From Cytophagaceae bacterium (lineage in GTDB: Bacteria; Bacteroidota; Bacteroidia; Cytophagales; Cyclobacteriaceae), in assembly GCA_006969745.1 (NCBI GenBank), contig CP030886.1, forward strand, positions 3,073,234 to 3,137,233: a DNA stretch of 64,000 nucleotides, written 5' to 3'. Numbering within the stretch: position 1 is the first letter of the stretch; every line of letters begins with the position of its first letter. Shown here in pieces: positions 50,559-59,352 of this stretch. A model generated the notes under the pieces. It did not search any database. It was not told where the DNA came from and saw only the letters and a list, made by a program, of their open reading frames with translations. Position numbers and translations under genes: made by a program.

Positions 50559-51610
50559 TTTCCCTCGATTCCTTCAATTACACCATCAAGATACGCGTAC
50601 TGATTTTCAGGAGCTAGCTTACGAGCTTCCTTATAGTACTTCAATGCAAGCTTCTTGTTTCCATCTTTGAGGTATGCTTCCCCCAGACTATCAGTAAATC
50701 CCCAAATGAACTGATGATTTGGATTTTTCTTAACATTTAATGAGAATACTTCGATGGCCTTTTTTGTATCGCCGCCAGCTAGTAATTGGTAACCGTACTG
50801 GTTCAGCTGAAAGGCGTTTGCTGTAGGAACAGCCTGTTCCATTATTTCTTTAGCTTCTGCCGTTTTTCCTTCTTTAGCAAGCAATCCTGCCTTCACCTGA
50901 AGGTTAGAAAAGCCGCTACTCATTGATATCGACTGATCTATCCAGGTCATGGCCTCTTCAAGATTTGTATCGTTTTGTAAGCAATAATTAGCTGCTTGCA
51001 TGTAACCTCTCCATGAGAATCCGGCCGGACCTTTTAGTTCTGCTCTAGCATTATCAATTACGATATTGGCTACATCAAAAGAGATTTTGAATGGTACTTC
51101 GAGATCGGCCCAACGAAGAAAAGCGGTTACATCGTCTCCGGATCTATCTTTAAAACCATAGCTAAGCCAATCCTGACTTGTAATTTCCTTGGTCTTCACG
51201 TCTGCCATTAAAACAGCTTCCTGCTCTGTAGGATACACCGTGCCCCATGATTGTGCATATTGAGAAAGGATGATTCTTACATTTTCTCTGTCTTTCACAA
51301 ACATGAAAAGTCCGTATGTGCCTGAGGCAATTGGCTGACCCTCCAATTCGGCGTCATGCGAAAAAGTGATAGTTGTGTTTTCGTTAGCTCCGGCTCTCCA
51401 CATAGCTCCGTAGGGGATCAGGCCGCCCCATATTTGTCTGCCGTTTGCTCCCGGGCTATGATACTTGATGGTTACATCCGAAATCCCTACCCGCTGAGTA
51501 ACCTCAGCATACTGGCTAGGTCTTGGTAAGGTAAGATTCTGTGCAAATACGAATGATGACACAAGCATGAGTGCCAACATTGTGATTGCCTTGTTTGATT
51601 TGTAGTTCAT
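50555..51610 (-). CDS. Secreted DUF2911 protein with TPR-like C-terminus
   Basis: 351 residues from ATG 51610 (MNYKSNKAITM); an ATG at 51649 would add 13 residues before the signal peptide. The DUF2911 region (about 25-180) has LTLPRPSQYAEVTQRVGISDV, TIKYHSPGANGRQIWGG, LIPYGAMWRAGANENTTITF and GTYGLFMF. Helical TPR repeats follow (about 225-345, MEQAVPTANAFQLNQYGYQLL, ALKYYKEARKLAPENQ). The function of DUF2911 is unknown. Confidence 0.9.
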   Translation of the reverse strand: MNYKSNKAITMLALMLVSSFVFAQNLTLPRPSQYAEVTQRVGISDVTIKYHSPGANGRQIWGGLIPYGAMWRAGANENTTITFSHDAELEGQPIASGTYGLFMFVKDRENVRIILSQYAQSWGTVYPTEQEAVLMADVKTKEITSQDWLSYGFKDRSGDDVTAFLRWADLEVPFKISFDVANIVIDNARAELKGPAGFSWRGYMQAANYCLQNDTNLEEAMTWIDQSISMSSGFSNLQVKAGLLAKEGKTAEAKEIMEQAVPTANAFQLNQYGYQLLAGGDTKKAIEVFSLNVKKNPNHQFIWGFTDSLGEAYLKDGNKKLALKYYKEARKLAPENQYAYLDGVIEGIEGK

Positions 51611-51705
51611 GACTTTCAATTTGATTAATAAGAGCGCTAACGATCTCATTAATGGGCGCGATGAAAGTATATGACCGATAGTGAATGTTGTGATGAACTG
51701 TGCAG

Positions 51706-52464
51706 TTAACTCAAGTATTGCATGATTTCTTTCTTGAAAGAGCGTCCTGACTGTAAAGAGGTTCCATCTTTCATCTTAAACTCATACTCATTATTGCTCA
51801 TGTAGGTGCATTTCCTGATGTATCTCCTGTTTACTATAATTGATCGATGAATACGTATAAATTCTTCCGGATTTATACGTTCAGAAATAGCATTCATGGT
51901 TGAGCGATAAAGATATGTTTTTGTTGTGGTCTTGAGATTCAAATAATTTCCATTGGCTTCAAAATAAAGCACTTCGTCAAAGTTCACGTTATGCTCCCAA
52001 CCTTTATCCGCTATCACCACATGATCCAGAAACTCATTTTTTGGTCGATCAAAATCTTTGATCATTCGCATGAGCTTTTTATTAAATGAAGCGGTCTTTT
52101 GTGCTTGAAAATGTGATAAGACTTTTTCAATGGATGCATTGAATCTATCTTCATCTATTGGCTTGAGCAGGTAATCCAACGCATGAATGTCAAATGCCTG
52201 AATGGCATAGCTGTCATAAGCTGTAGTAAATACAATATAGGGTTGCATTTTGGTCTTCATACGTTTCACAACTTGAAAACCATCAAAATCCGGCATCTGA
52301 ACATCAAGAAAAATTAGATCCGGTTCTTTCATTTCAATTAGCTCTACTGCCTGACTACCATTTTTTGCTTCTCCTATAACTTTGATTTCATCATGTGGCT
52401 CAAGCAGTTTTGACACACGTTCGCGTGCGAGAAATTCGTCATCTACTATTATTGCTCTGATCAT
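51706..52464 (-). CDS. LytTR-family response regulator
   Basis: 252 residues. The receiver domain (1-120) has Asp8, Asp9, phospho-acceptor Asp54 (LIFLDVQMPD) and Lys101 (YLLKPID). The LytTR DNA-binding domain (about 150-250) ends NRRYIRKCTYMSNNEYEFKMKDG, with SGRSFKKEIMQYL. It partners with the sensor kinase just upstream, whose TGA overlaps its ATG (ATGA, 52461-52464). LytTR regulators often control secretion or envelope genes. Confidence 0.95.
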   Translation of the reverse strand: MIRAIIVDDEFLARERVSKLLEPHDEIKVIGEAKNGSQAVELIEMKEPDLIFLDVQMPDFDGFQVVKRMKTKMQPYIVFTTAYDSYAIQAFDIHALDYLLKPIDEDRFNASIEKVLSHFQAQKTASFNKKLMRMIKDFDRPKNEFLDHVVIADKGWEHNVNFDEVLYFEANGNYLNLKTTTKTYLYRSTMNAISERINPEEFIRIHRSIIVNRRYIRKCTYMSNNEYEFKMKDGTSLQSGRSFKKEIMQYLS

Positions 52465-53525
52465 GATATCCGATAGGGAAAAATGATTTTTGTAATGTAT
52501 TTAGAACCTTCAGTATATTGACTAAAGCTTTGATCGCTCCCATACATCTGTTGCAGACGATTAGCGACGTTCGAAGTTCCAATTCCATACCCTTCAGTCT
52601 TAAGATCACCATTCATATCCTGAATATCATTTTTAATTTCAATACCGACTTTTGATCCATTTAAACGTGACGCACGGACAGAAACCTGACCTCCTTCGGG
52701 TCGTTTGGCAATTCCATGTTTAATGGCATTTTCTATTATTGGTTGTAGTAAGAGTGCCGGTATTTTTACCTGAGTTACTTCCTCATCAACCGTGATATCT
52801 AACACTAATCGGTCTTGAAATCGAATATGTTCTATTTCTAAGTATGCTTTTACATATTCCATTTCACTTTTCAGCGGGATGACATGTTTTTTGTCTTGTT
52901 CAAGTATTTCCCTCATCAAAAAACCCAATTGAGTAAGCATTTTTTGTGCTTTCTTAGGATCAAGATCTATCAAAGAGGTAATTGAGTTGAGCGTGTTGAA
53001 TAAGAAATGTGGGTGCAGTTGCATTTGCAATGCATTGAGCTTTGCTGCATTCAATTCTTTTTGCTGGTTTGCATAGCGTGTGTAGTAAGATACGCCCATG
53101 ATCAAAGCCATTATGATCCAGTATTCCAGAAAGCTTGAAAACAATCCTGCACCCAAGGCCACTTTATTGCCAGGAGTGAACAGTCCTCGAAGGAATCCTG
53201 AATAGACGAAATAAGAGAAATCATATAGGCGAACAGCCAATAATCGATGAATTCCCGCTACTAGAACACTAAGAAGTATATGAAGAGTCAGGTTGGAGAA
53301 ATTTACCCGCCTGCTTTGAAAATATTTAGCGATCTCCACTAGACCTTTAAATAAAGCTGCCCAAAGCAGGTAATTGATGCTAATACGAGTAGCAACCGAA
53401 AACCAGCTAAAGTCGTATCCGTATGCATTAATCAGGTAGTCGATGTACTGACGCAGAATAAGCAGGCCACTTACCAAAATGGCGAGTGCAAACGCGTGTT
53501 TGGTACCAAAACTTCTGATATTCAT
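52461..53525 (-). CDS. LytS-like sensor histidine kinase
   Basis: 354 residues. Several TM helices fill the N-terminal 150 residues. The kinase part has the phospho-His motif LQMQLHPHFLFNTLNSI (His173) and the ATP site NAIKHGI, and it ends in a GHKL C-terminus with GYGIGTSNVANRLQQMYG. The extracellular part between helices is small, so the signal is probably sensed in the membrane. Coupled to the LytTR regulator. Confidence 0.93.
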   Translation of the reverse strand: MNIRSFGTKHAFALAILVSGLLILRQYIDYLINAYGYDFSWFSVATRISINYLLWAALFKGLVEIAKYFQSRRVNFSNLTLHILLSVLVAGIHRLLAVRLYDFSYFVYSGFLRGLFTPGNKVALGAGLFSSFLEYWIIMALIMGVSYYTRYANQQKELNAAKLNALQMQLHPHFLFNTLNSITSLIDLDPKKAQKMLTQLGFLMREILEQDKKHVIPLKSEMEYVKAYLEIEHIRFQDRLVLDITVDEEVTQVKIPALLLQPIIENAIKHGIAKRPEGGQVSVRASRLNGSKVGIEIKNDIQDMNGDLKTEGYGIGTSNVANRLQQMYGSDQSFSQYTEGSKYITKIIFPYRIS

Positions 53526-53644
53526 TGGTTACTATCGACTATTTACGTATCCTAAAATTACGTGTTTGAGCATTTAATGCCTTTAATATGTGATCAATGG
53601 ATAATTTAGTGACAGTCTTTTTGCAACAACCTACTACTACTAAA

Positions 53645-54139
53645 ATGAAAAAATCAATCCAGTATTTATTCTTATTCTTCCTCGGAATGGCCATAATGTC
53701 GTGTAGCACTAGTTCAAGTTCTACGGAGACTGAGCAGACAGAAACTGCATCCGACAGCACAGCCTCAAAAGATGTGGATCAATTGACATGGCGTGATGTG
53801 GTGGCCATGGTTTATGATGATCAAGGTGAAGGCATTGAGTGGCATGGTGAAGAAATGCCAAATGAGTTAACCGGCTTTTTGGTTATGTCAACAGGCGATC
53901 CCTGTGGAGAAGATGATTGTGGTCAGCGCTTATCCCTTGCAAATACCTCCGATCGCTCCATTACCACGATCATTCGAGGCGACTATGATATAGAAGGTGA
54001 TCAAGGATATATACCGAGAAAGTATATTATCGCTGCTAGCGATACCCTCATGATTGGTTGTTCACACCTTTGCTATGCAGGAAAGGGCTACGAATTTCCA
54101 AGAACTATCGTGGCAAGTGCCTATACTGAAATGGAATAG
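53645..54139 (+). CDS. Lipoprotein of unknown function
   Basis: 164 residues from ATG 53645. An earlier ATG at 53597 would add 16 residues in front of the signal peptide. The lipobox AIMSC (about Cys20) precedes a Ser/Thr/Glu-rich linker (SSSSTETEQTETASDSTAS), then a compact domain with two Cys pairs (GDPCGEDDCG, IGCSHLCYAG). I cannot name the family. Convergent or divergent partners are absent; a weak terminator follows. Confidence 0.6.
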   Translation: MKKSIQYLFLFFLGMAIMSCSTSSSSTETEQTETASDSTASKDVDQLTWRDVVAMVYDDQGEGIEWHGEEMPNELTGFLVMSTGDPCGEDDCGQRLSLANTSDRSITTIIRGDYDIEGDQGYIPRKYIIAASDTLMIGCSHLCYAGKGYEFPRTIVASAYTEME

Positions 54140-54162
54140 TATTATTCACTTTTGTGAGTTTT

Positions 54163-54184
54163 AAAGCTTGATTTATCAGGCTTT
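54163..54184 (+). terminator. Weak intrinsic terminator after lipoprotein gene
   Basis: AAAGC (54163-54167) and GCTTT (54180-54184), extended by TGAT/ATCA, then TTTTCATTTT. Confidence 0.55.
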
Positions 54185-54349
54185 TTTCATTTTAACAAGG
54201 ATAATTTTCTGCATCAACTCTGCGTTAAGGTTTGGAGATGGCGATATCCCAAAACCTATTTTTTGAAATCTTTTGGGCTCTTTTCGTTAAAAGAATTTAC
54301 TTCGCGTCTCTATTCAAAAAATTAGTTGATTTAAGAAGCTTAACCGAAA

Positions 54350-54925
54350 ATGAAATCCGCAAGACTTAGTTTGATTTTGGCGTTTGTATGTGCAATGAGT
54401 ATACTATCTATGGCGCAAGAATCGCTGCAAGAAAAGTATGACGCTATGCTTGAAAGCACCGAAACCTACGAGCAGTACAAAGTAATTCCTCGTTCAAAGC
54501 TGAATGGATTTTGGGGTGAGGTGAGCGATTCCTTGCAACGAAAGACAGGCACCATTAATGATCTCCGTTCTCAGATTTTAACTCAGCAGGCATCTATTGA
54601 GTCATTGGAAGGAAATGTAGTGGATCTGCAAGCAAGACTGGATGAAAGCTTGAATCTAAATGACACCATATATTTTGTAGGTATTCCTTTTTCCAAGCTT
54701 GGGTATCATTTGATGGTTTGGTTAATTATCATTGTTTTGGCAGTGCTTGGAGTGCTATCCTACCTGATGTTTATGCGAAGTAATCGAGTAACTTCTAAGG
54801 TGAAAAAAGAATTTGAAGCACTAAATGCTGAGTATGAAGAGCATAAAACTAAAGCCAGAGAAACCCAGGTAAAGCTCAAAAGAGAACTTCAGACGGCTGT
54901 CAATCAGCTGAATGAGCGGCGGTAA
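54350..54925 (+). CDS. Exported coiled-coil protein with C-terminal TM helix
   Basis: 191 residues: signal peptide (about 1-22, ending SMAQ), a coiled coil (about 70-100, NDLRSQILTQQASIESLEGN), one TM helix (about 120-142, VWLIIIVLAVLGVLSYLMF) and a charged cytosolic coiled coil (EFEALNAEYEEHKTKARETQ). It is probably a membrane-anchored scaffold. Its 3' 222 bp are duplicated almost exactly at 56513-56734. Confidence 0.65.
   Translation: MKSARLSLILAFVCAMSILSMAQESLQEKYDAMLESTETYEQYKVIPRSKLNGFWGEVSDSLQRKTGTINDLRSQILTQQASIESLEGNVVDLQARLDESLNLNDTIYFVGIPFSKLGYHLMVWLIIIVLAVLGVLSYLMFMRSNRVTSKVKKEFEALNAEYEEHKTKARETQVKLKRELQTAVNQLNERR
54703..54924. repeat. 222-bp direct repeat, left copy
   Basis: Covers the TM helix and C-terminal coiled coil of the 54350 gene, up to the stop. 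The right copy at 56513-56734 is nearly the same, differing mainly in the first 50 bp and at scattered bases. The copies lie 1.6 kb apart in the same orientation around the 'tail-fibre-like' gene. Confidence 0.85.
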
Positions 54926-54971
54926 TGCATTCCGGACTTATCCAAACCCTGCTTAATATTAGTTAGTTCTG

Positions 54972-55022
54972 ACTGTCAATCGAGGCTCTTTAAACTGTCA
55001 GTCTGAGGTTCTCGAAGACGAC
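54972..55022. repeat. REP-like intergenic fragment
   Basis: CTGTCAGTCTGAGGTTCTCGAAG (in part 54996-55018) is close to the 'CTTCGACAAGCTCAGACTGACA' repeats found between genes in many Bacteroidota. ACTGTCA occurs twice, 22 bp apart (54972 and 54994). It lies just inside the left 222-bp repeat. Confidence 0.5.
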
Positions 55023-55089
55023 ATTGCTGAACCACTCTCAATCCACACCTAGTTTAAGAGACTTTTGATCAGCATGAAAATCGATGAAT

Positions 55090-56280
55090 TTATTTCTTTT
55101 TAAGCGCTGTAATCTCTTTTTCAAGCTGCTCAATTTTAGCTTGCTGGGCCTGATTCTGCTTGTTCTGTTCAATAAGATAAAGGGTTAGTTCCTCAATTTT
55201 TTGTAAAAGTTTCGTATTCATATCTCCCAAATTGATCCCATTTTCTGTGACTTCTTTTTCACTAGGAACATCGGGGAGGTGCTTGTTTTCCGAAATATAG
55301 TCTTCTACTTCTTCCAATGTTCGTAGCTCATACTCTTTTTCAAAAACAAAATCCGACCAGCCACTAGCTTCTACCTTAATTTCACGGGCACCAATGGATC
55401 CTTCAACTCTAAGCTTATGATTTGCTGTAAAATCAGATGTCCCTATCCCAATTTTTCCATCACCTCTTAAAACAAATAAATCATCTTTCCATGAAGATCT
55501 CCATTTAAGGGAATTTCCTGATTCGCCAAAACCATTAAACATCCCAACTAATGAAAATTCGTCAGACGTAGTATTTTCAGCAATCTTTATAATATCAACA
55601 TTATCCTCGCCACTACCCAAATTATAAAATTGGAGTGCCCCATTTTCAATATGTAGTTTTTCCAATGGAGAAGTGGTTCCAATTCCAATATCACTTCCTG
55701 CAATTGTCATTCTTGATCCAAAACCTCCGTCATAGGTTTCAAAAAATAAGGTTCCTTTACTTGAACCAGTTGTATTGTCCAATATTCCTCCTTTAACTCC
55801 TGCATATTTAATTGCCGATCCAGTATTTGATAACCCTTTAAAACCTATTCTTCCAAGATTTTCACCATTGTTATTTCTTTCAGAAGAAATTAGTATTTCC
55901 CCGAAGGCGTCGGCAACATGAATTTCTAATTCTTCAGAAGGATTAGAAATGTTAACTCCGATTTTTCCATTTTGATCTAAAACAAATCTATGTTGACCGT
56001 TGCCAAAAATTGAGAATTTGGCACCGCCAAGCGAAGCACCGTTTGCAGTTGACATTAAGTTCCATCCAATCCCACCTAAACCTGTTGCTTTGAGCATAAT
56101 TTGACTTGAATTAGTTGAGGATTCAATCCTTAAAACTTCAGAATTGACATTGTCTACGACATGAAGTTTTGTTAGCGGTGTGTCACTACCTATACCAATT
56201 CTGTCCCCGATTTCATGTAATTGTCCCATTGCATTTATTGCTATTACGACAGCACAAAATAAAAGTCCGACTTTTTTCAT
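55090..56280 (-). CDS. Secreted tail-fibre-like protein with C-terminal coiled coil
   Basis: 396 residues from ATG 56280 (MKKVGLLFC signal peptide); an ATG at 56319 would add 13. The body has the IGIGSDTPLTKLHV-type repeats (also IGIGTTSPLEKLHI, IGIGTSDFTANHKL), then the common Bacteroidota tail: DFVFEKEYELRTLEEVEDYI, NKHLPDVPSEKEVTENGINLG, and a coiled coil to the end. It is probably a trimeric exported surface fibre. It sits alone between the 222-bp repeats. Confidence 0.8.
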   Translation of the reverse strand: MKKVGLLFCAVVIAINAMGQLHEIGDRIGIGSDTPLTKLHVVDNVNSEVLRIESSTNSSQIMLKATGLGGIGWNLMSTANGASLGGAKFSIFGNGQHRFVLDQNGKIGVNISNPSEELEIHVADAFGEILISSERNNNGENLGRIGFKGLSNTGSAIKYAGVKGGILDNTTGSSKGTLFFETYDGGFGSRMTIAGSDIGIGTTSPLEKLHIENGALQFYNLGSGEDNVDIIKIAENTTSDEFSLVGMFNGFGESGNSLKWRSSWKDDLFVLRGDGKIGIGTSDFTANHKLRVEGSIGAREIKVEASGWSDFVFEKEYELRTLEEVEDYISENKHLPDVPSEKEVTENGINLGDMNTKLLQKIEELTLYLIEQNKQNQAQQAKIEQLEKEITALKKK

Positions 56281-56510
56281 TTTGATAATATTTGATATTT
56301 CAATGGCTGAATTACACATTAAGCCAACTTAATTTCAAAGAAAAACTTTTTTACATAAATAGTTTACGGATCATGTTTTTTAAACAAATTTTTAATTTGA
56401 TTCCAACACTGTTAATTAATACACTTTCTTACTCTCTCATCACTTCACCAAATAATCAACCATGCCTCTATTCACTTGGTTGTTGATGAGGTATGCACTA
56501 ATTAGTCTGG

Positions 56511-56735
56511 TTGTATCATTTGATGGTGTGGTTGATCATTGTGGTACTGGCAGTGCTTGGAGTGCTATCCTACCTGATGTTTATGCGAAGTAATCGAGTA
56601 ACTTCTAAGGTGAAAAAAGAATTTGAAGCACTAAATACTGAGTATGAGGAGCATAAAACTAAAGCCAGAGAAAGCCAGGTAAAGCTCAAAAAAGAACTTC
56701 AGACGGCTGTCAATCAGCTGAATGAGCGGCGGTAG
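56511..56735 (+). pseudogene. Truncated duplicate of the 54350 gene (TM plus coiled coil)
   Basis: A 74-codon frame (TTG 56511 or ATG 56523) nearly matching the last 74 residues of the protein at 54350. It keeps VWLIIVVLAVLGVLSYLMF and EFEALNTEYEEHKTKARES. It lacks the signal peptide and N-terminal half, so it is a fragment, though a small tail-anchored protein could still be made. Confidence 0.7.
56513..56734. repeat. 222-bp direct repeat, right copy
   Basis: Mate of 54703-54924. The shared sequence begins GTATCATTTGATGGT and ends at the stop codon (TAA in the left copy, TAG here). No similarity is seen outside these limits. Confidence 0.85.
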
Positions 56736-56805
56736 TTAAGTGCTTGCCAACCTTAATTTTGATCAATAAGAATTGTTTGAGGTATGATTTGATAGAAAAA
56801 GGCGA

Positions 56806-57327
56806 TCATTTCTTTAGAGAAAATCTCATCATAAGGTCAGTTTGGATGTCTTCACCTAATTTAAAAACATGAGTGTCGAAAGTTGTGAATCCATTCCTTT
56901 CATAAAAACCGATGGCATTGGTATTCTGGTCCCAGACCCCCAACCATAAAAAATCTGTTTTATGAAATTTGGCGCGTTCTACAGCTTTTTCAAAAAGCGA
57001 TTGCCCAAGTTTCTTTCCCTGAAAGGCACGTAAAATATAAATACGCTCTATTTCAAGACCATTTTGATCTTGAATTTCTGTTTGAGCATCACCAATATTG
57101 ACCTTCAAATAGCCAGCGGGAGTCTCATTGAAAGTGATGATGTAGAATTCCGAAAGTGAATTTTCTAGCTCTTTCTTTAATTGAATCTCGTTAAAATTTG
57201 ACTCAAGATAATTTTCAAAATTGCTTTTTGTATTTTGAGATTCATAGGTCTCTTTAAATGTTTCAATACACAACTCTCTTAGAAGTTTAAGTTGATCCAG
57301 ATCGACGATTTCCATGCTCACCATCAT
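56806..57327 (-). CDS. GNAT-family N-acetyltransferase
   Basis: 173 residues. The GNAT acetyl-CoA motif is present as ERIYILRAFQGKKLGQSLFEKAVERAK, followed by FLWLGVWDQNTNAIGFYERNGFTTFDT. Strand EFYIITFNETPAGYLKVN precedes it. It resembles small-amine acetyltransferases of the SpeG/PaiA type. It lies 8 bp after the decarboxylase stop, so it may acetylate the amine that enzyme makes (inference). Confidence 0.88.
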   Translation of the reverse strand: MMVSMEIVDLDQLKLLRELCIETFKETYESQNTKSNFENYLESNFNEIQLKKELENSLSEFYIITFNETPAGYLKVNIGDAQTEIQDQNGLEIERIYILRAFQGKKLGQSLFEKAVERAKFHKTDFLWLGVWDQNTNAIGFYERNGFTTFDTHVFKLGEDIQTDLMMRFSLKK

Positions 57328-57335
57328 ACAGCGAA

Positions 57336-58778
57336 TTATTGGTTTAAGTCGGCAGCAACCTCTCTCACAACCTTTAATAAATAATCTACAGTCCCCTCAT
57401 GCATCCGGTGGTTGATCAGGCAGGCTCGGATCACAAATTGATTATTGATAGTTGTACCCGTAATAAACACACGCCCGTCTTTCTCCAGGGCAGGAATTAG
57501 CTTGCGATTTAGTTCTTCAATCTTAGCTTCATCTGACAGTCCATTGGTGAAGCGGAAGCAAGTGACAGCCAGGTGTGATGTGCTTTTCAGTTCAAAATCC
57601 TCCGCTTTTTCTACTTCCCCAGCCAGGTAATGGGCAAGGTCTATGTCTTTTTGAATCATACTACGAAATTTTTGCATTCCATATGTTTTCAAACTCATCC
57701 ATACTTTCACAGCTTTAGCATTTCTGGTCAGCTGGAAGTAGTGCTCATTAAAGTTGGTACGACCTTGTTCTTCCAGCCTTGTATCCAGATAAGAAGCACG
57801 TTTGTAATACGTCCGTTGCAAAATGCTGAAATCATTTACCAAGAGACAACCTGCCTCAAATGTCTGATACATCCATTTGTGAAAATCGAGAGCCAGGGAG
57901 TCCGCTTGCTCAATACCTTTATATTCTTCTTGAATAGAATCCAGGCAAGCTGGTAAACCTCCATATGCTCCGTCGATGTGAAACCACATATCATATCCTT
58001 TGGCAATACTAGACAGAGCAGTCAAGTCATCAATAGCTCCTGTATTTACTGTGCCGGCATTACCAACTATACAGAAAGGAGTGAAGCCAGCTGCTTTATC
58101 TTCCTCAATCGCTGATTTTAATGCTTCGATATTGATGGTGAAGTCTTCATTGACCTCAATCTTCCTCAATTGATCTGTACCAATTCCAAGCTCTTCCATG
58201 CTTTTGTCCACACATCCATGCACCTCAGTGGATGCATAAACGGTAAAAGGCTTCATACCGAAAAGACCCTTTTCTCTTACTTTATGCTTCTCAAAAAATA
58301 TATTTCGGGCTACGGTAAGTCCCGCAAGATTGGCTGCAGAGCCTCCACTCACCATCACACCTCCGCATTTATCACCAAAAGTCGTAAGCTCTCCGGCCCA
58401 TTGTACTACTCGCTTTTCTATTTCACTTACAGCTGGTCCCAGGTGCCATTTACCTACATTCTGATTGATAGTGGCTGTTAGCTTTTCGGCCAACAATGAC
58501 ATTTGAGAACCGCCGGCCATCACATAAGCATACATGTATGGTCCAAGATTATTGGTTGCAGTGTCCATTACTCTCTCTTTGAACAGATCCAGCACTTGTT
58601 CAGGCGACATACCTTCTTGAGGTAGGTTTTCATCAAACCAGGCTTCTACTTCTGATTGTGGAAAATAATGATAGGCTTTCTTATCCTCTATGTTTGCATG
58701 CTGATTCAAAACCAGCTCAGAGGTTTTATTCAGAAGTTCTTCAAAGTGTTCGGGGGTAAAGTCAAGTGAATTGTTCAT
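57336..58778 (-). CDS. Group II PLP-dependent amino acid decarboxylase
   Basis: 480 residues of the Dopa/glutamate-decarboxylase family. It has the glycine-rich GGVMVSGGSAANLAGL, cofactor Asp in WFHIDGAYGG (also His above), and Lys in SLALDFHKWMYQTFEAGC. Aspartate, 2,4-diaminobutyrate, glutamate and aromatic amino acids are all possible substrates; sequence alone does not decide. The ATG overlaps the MarR TGA (ATGA, 58775-58778), so it is under that regulator. Confidence 0.92.
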   Translation of the reverse strand: MNNSLDFTPEHFEELLNKTSELVLNQHANIEDKKAYHYFPQSEVEAWFDENLPQEGMSPEQVLDLFKERVMDTATNNLGPYMYAYVMAGGSQMSLLAEKLTATINQNVGKWHLGPAVSEIEKRVVQWAGELTTFGDKCGGVMVSGGSAANLAGLTVARNIFFEKHKVREKGLFGMKPFTVYASTEVHGCVDKSMEELGIGTDQLRKIEVNEDFTINIEALKSAIEEDKAAGFTPFCIVGNAGTVNTGAIDDLTALSSIAKGYDMWFHIDGAYGGLPACLDSIQEEYKGIEQADSLALDFHKWMYQTFEAGCLLVNDFSILQRTYYKRASYLDTRLEEQGRTNFNEHYFQLTRNAKAVKVWMSLKTYGMQKFRSMIQKDIDLAHYLAGEVEKAEDFELKSTSHLAVTCFRFTNGLSDEAKIEELNRKLIPALEKDGRVFITGTTINNQFVIRACLINHRMHEGTVDYLLKVVREVAADLNQ

Positions 58779-59257
58779 TTGCCTAGTTCGTTTAAGGTTC
58801 GAGTTTTAAAATCTTTTTGACTGTAGAGAATTTCAAGCGATTCCAGTTGATTCATGAAATTGCTGTCCTCAGGAAAGAGATTGCGTACACCTTCAGTACC
58901 GGCCTCCCATATCTGTTCAAATTCCGGGAGGTTGTCCACTGCTTTTTGAGTAAGCGTGAAATTCTTTTTTCTGGAATCTGACTTATCGGTTGTGCATGCC
59001 AGATAGCCGGCCTTTTCCATCTTACTCACCATGGTGATAATTGAAGGGTGCGAAAAGTGAAGCTTGGCTGCCATCTCTGTTACGGAGAGCTGCTCATACT
59101 TCTTCAAAAGCTTGAATATTAAAAACCAATTAGGTTCAATGTCTTTGCCTAAGATTTTATACATCTGGCGGCCACTATGCACCATTGCCTCGCTTAATCG
59201 TTTCAAACGGACGGCAAGGCCTAAATATCCAAGCTCATTTACAAAATCGTACTTCAT
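58775..59257 (-). CDS. MarR-family transcriptional regulator
   Basis: 160 residues from ATG 59257 (MKYDFVNELGYLG). An ATG at 59347 would run through the operators and is rejected. The winged helix is YEQLSVTEMAAKLHFSHPSIITMVSKMEKAGYLACTTDKSDSRKKNFTLT in form, with the wing and 'DSRKK' as usual. It heads the decarboxylase-GNAT unit and lies beside two palindromes that could be its binding sites, facing pyruvate carboxylase. Confidence 0.92.
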   Translation of the reverse strand: MKYDFVNELGYLGLAVRLKRLSEAMVHSGRQMYKILGKDIEPNWFLIFKLLKKYEQLSVTEMAAKLHFSHPSIITMVSKMEKAGYLACTTDKSDSRKKNFTLTQKAVDNLPEFEQIWEAGTEGVRNLFPEDSNFMNQLESLEILYSQKDFKTRTLNELGK

Positions 59258-59262
59258 ATTTA

Positions 59263-59310
59263 TGTAGTTGACTACACTAATATAGAAAAAATAAATGTAG
59301 TTGTCTACAT
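59263..59310. promoter_or_regulatory. Twin MarR-type palindromic operators
   Basis: Site 1, TGTAGTTGACTACA (59263-59276), has arms TGTAGT/ACTACA. Site 2, ATGTAGTTGTCTACAT (59295-59310), has arms ATGTAG/CTACAT. Both share the TGTAGTTG core, and their centres are 33 bp apart, about three helical turns. They fill the spacer between the MarR start and the pyruvate carboxylase start, so one dimer pair could control both directions. Confidence 0.75.
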
Positions 59311-59352
59311 AACTTATGGATTGTCTTGTGATTTCTTTAATTTCCATCGTGT

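Noticed and set aside
56488..56595. A short frame from ATG 56488 (MRYALISLVVS…) across the start of the right 222-bp repeat
   Set aside because: It runs out of frame through sequence that encodes the TM helix in the other frame, so it is a junction artefact.
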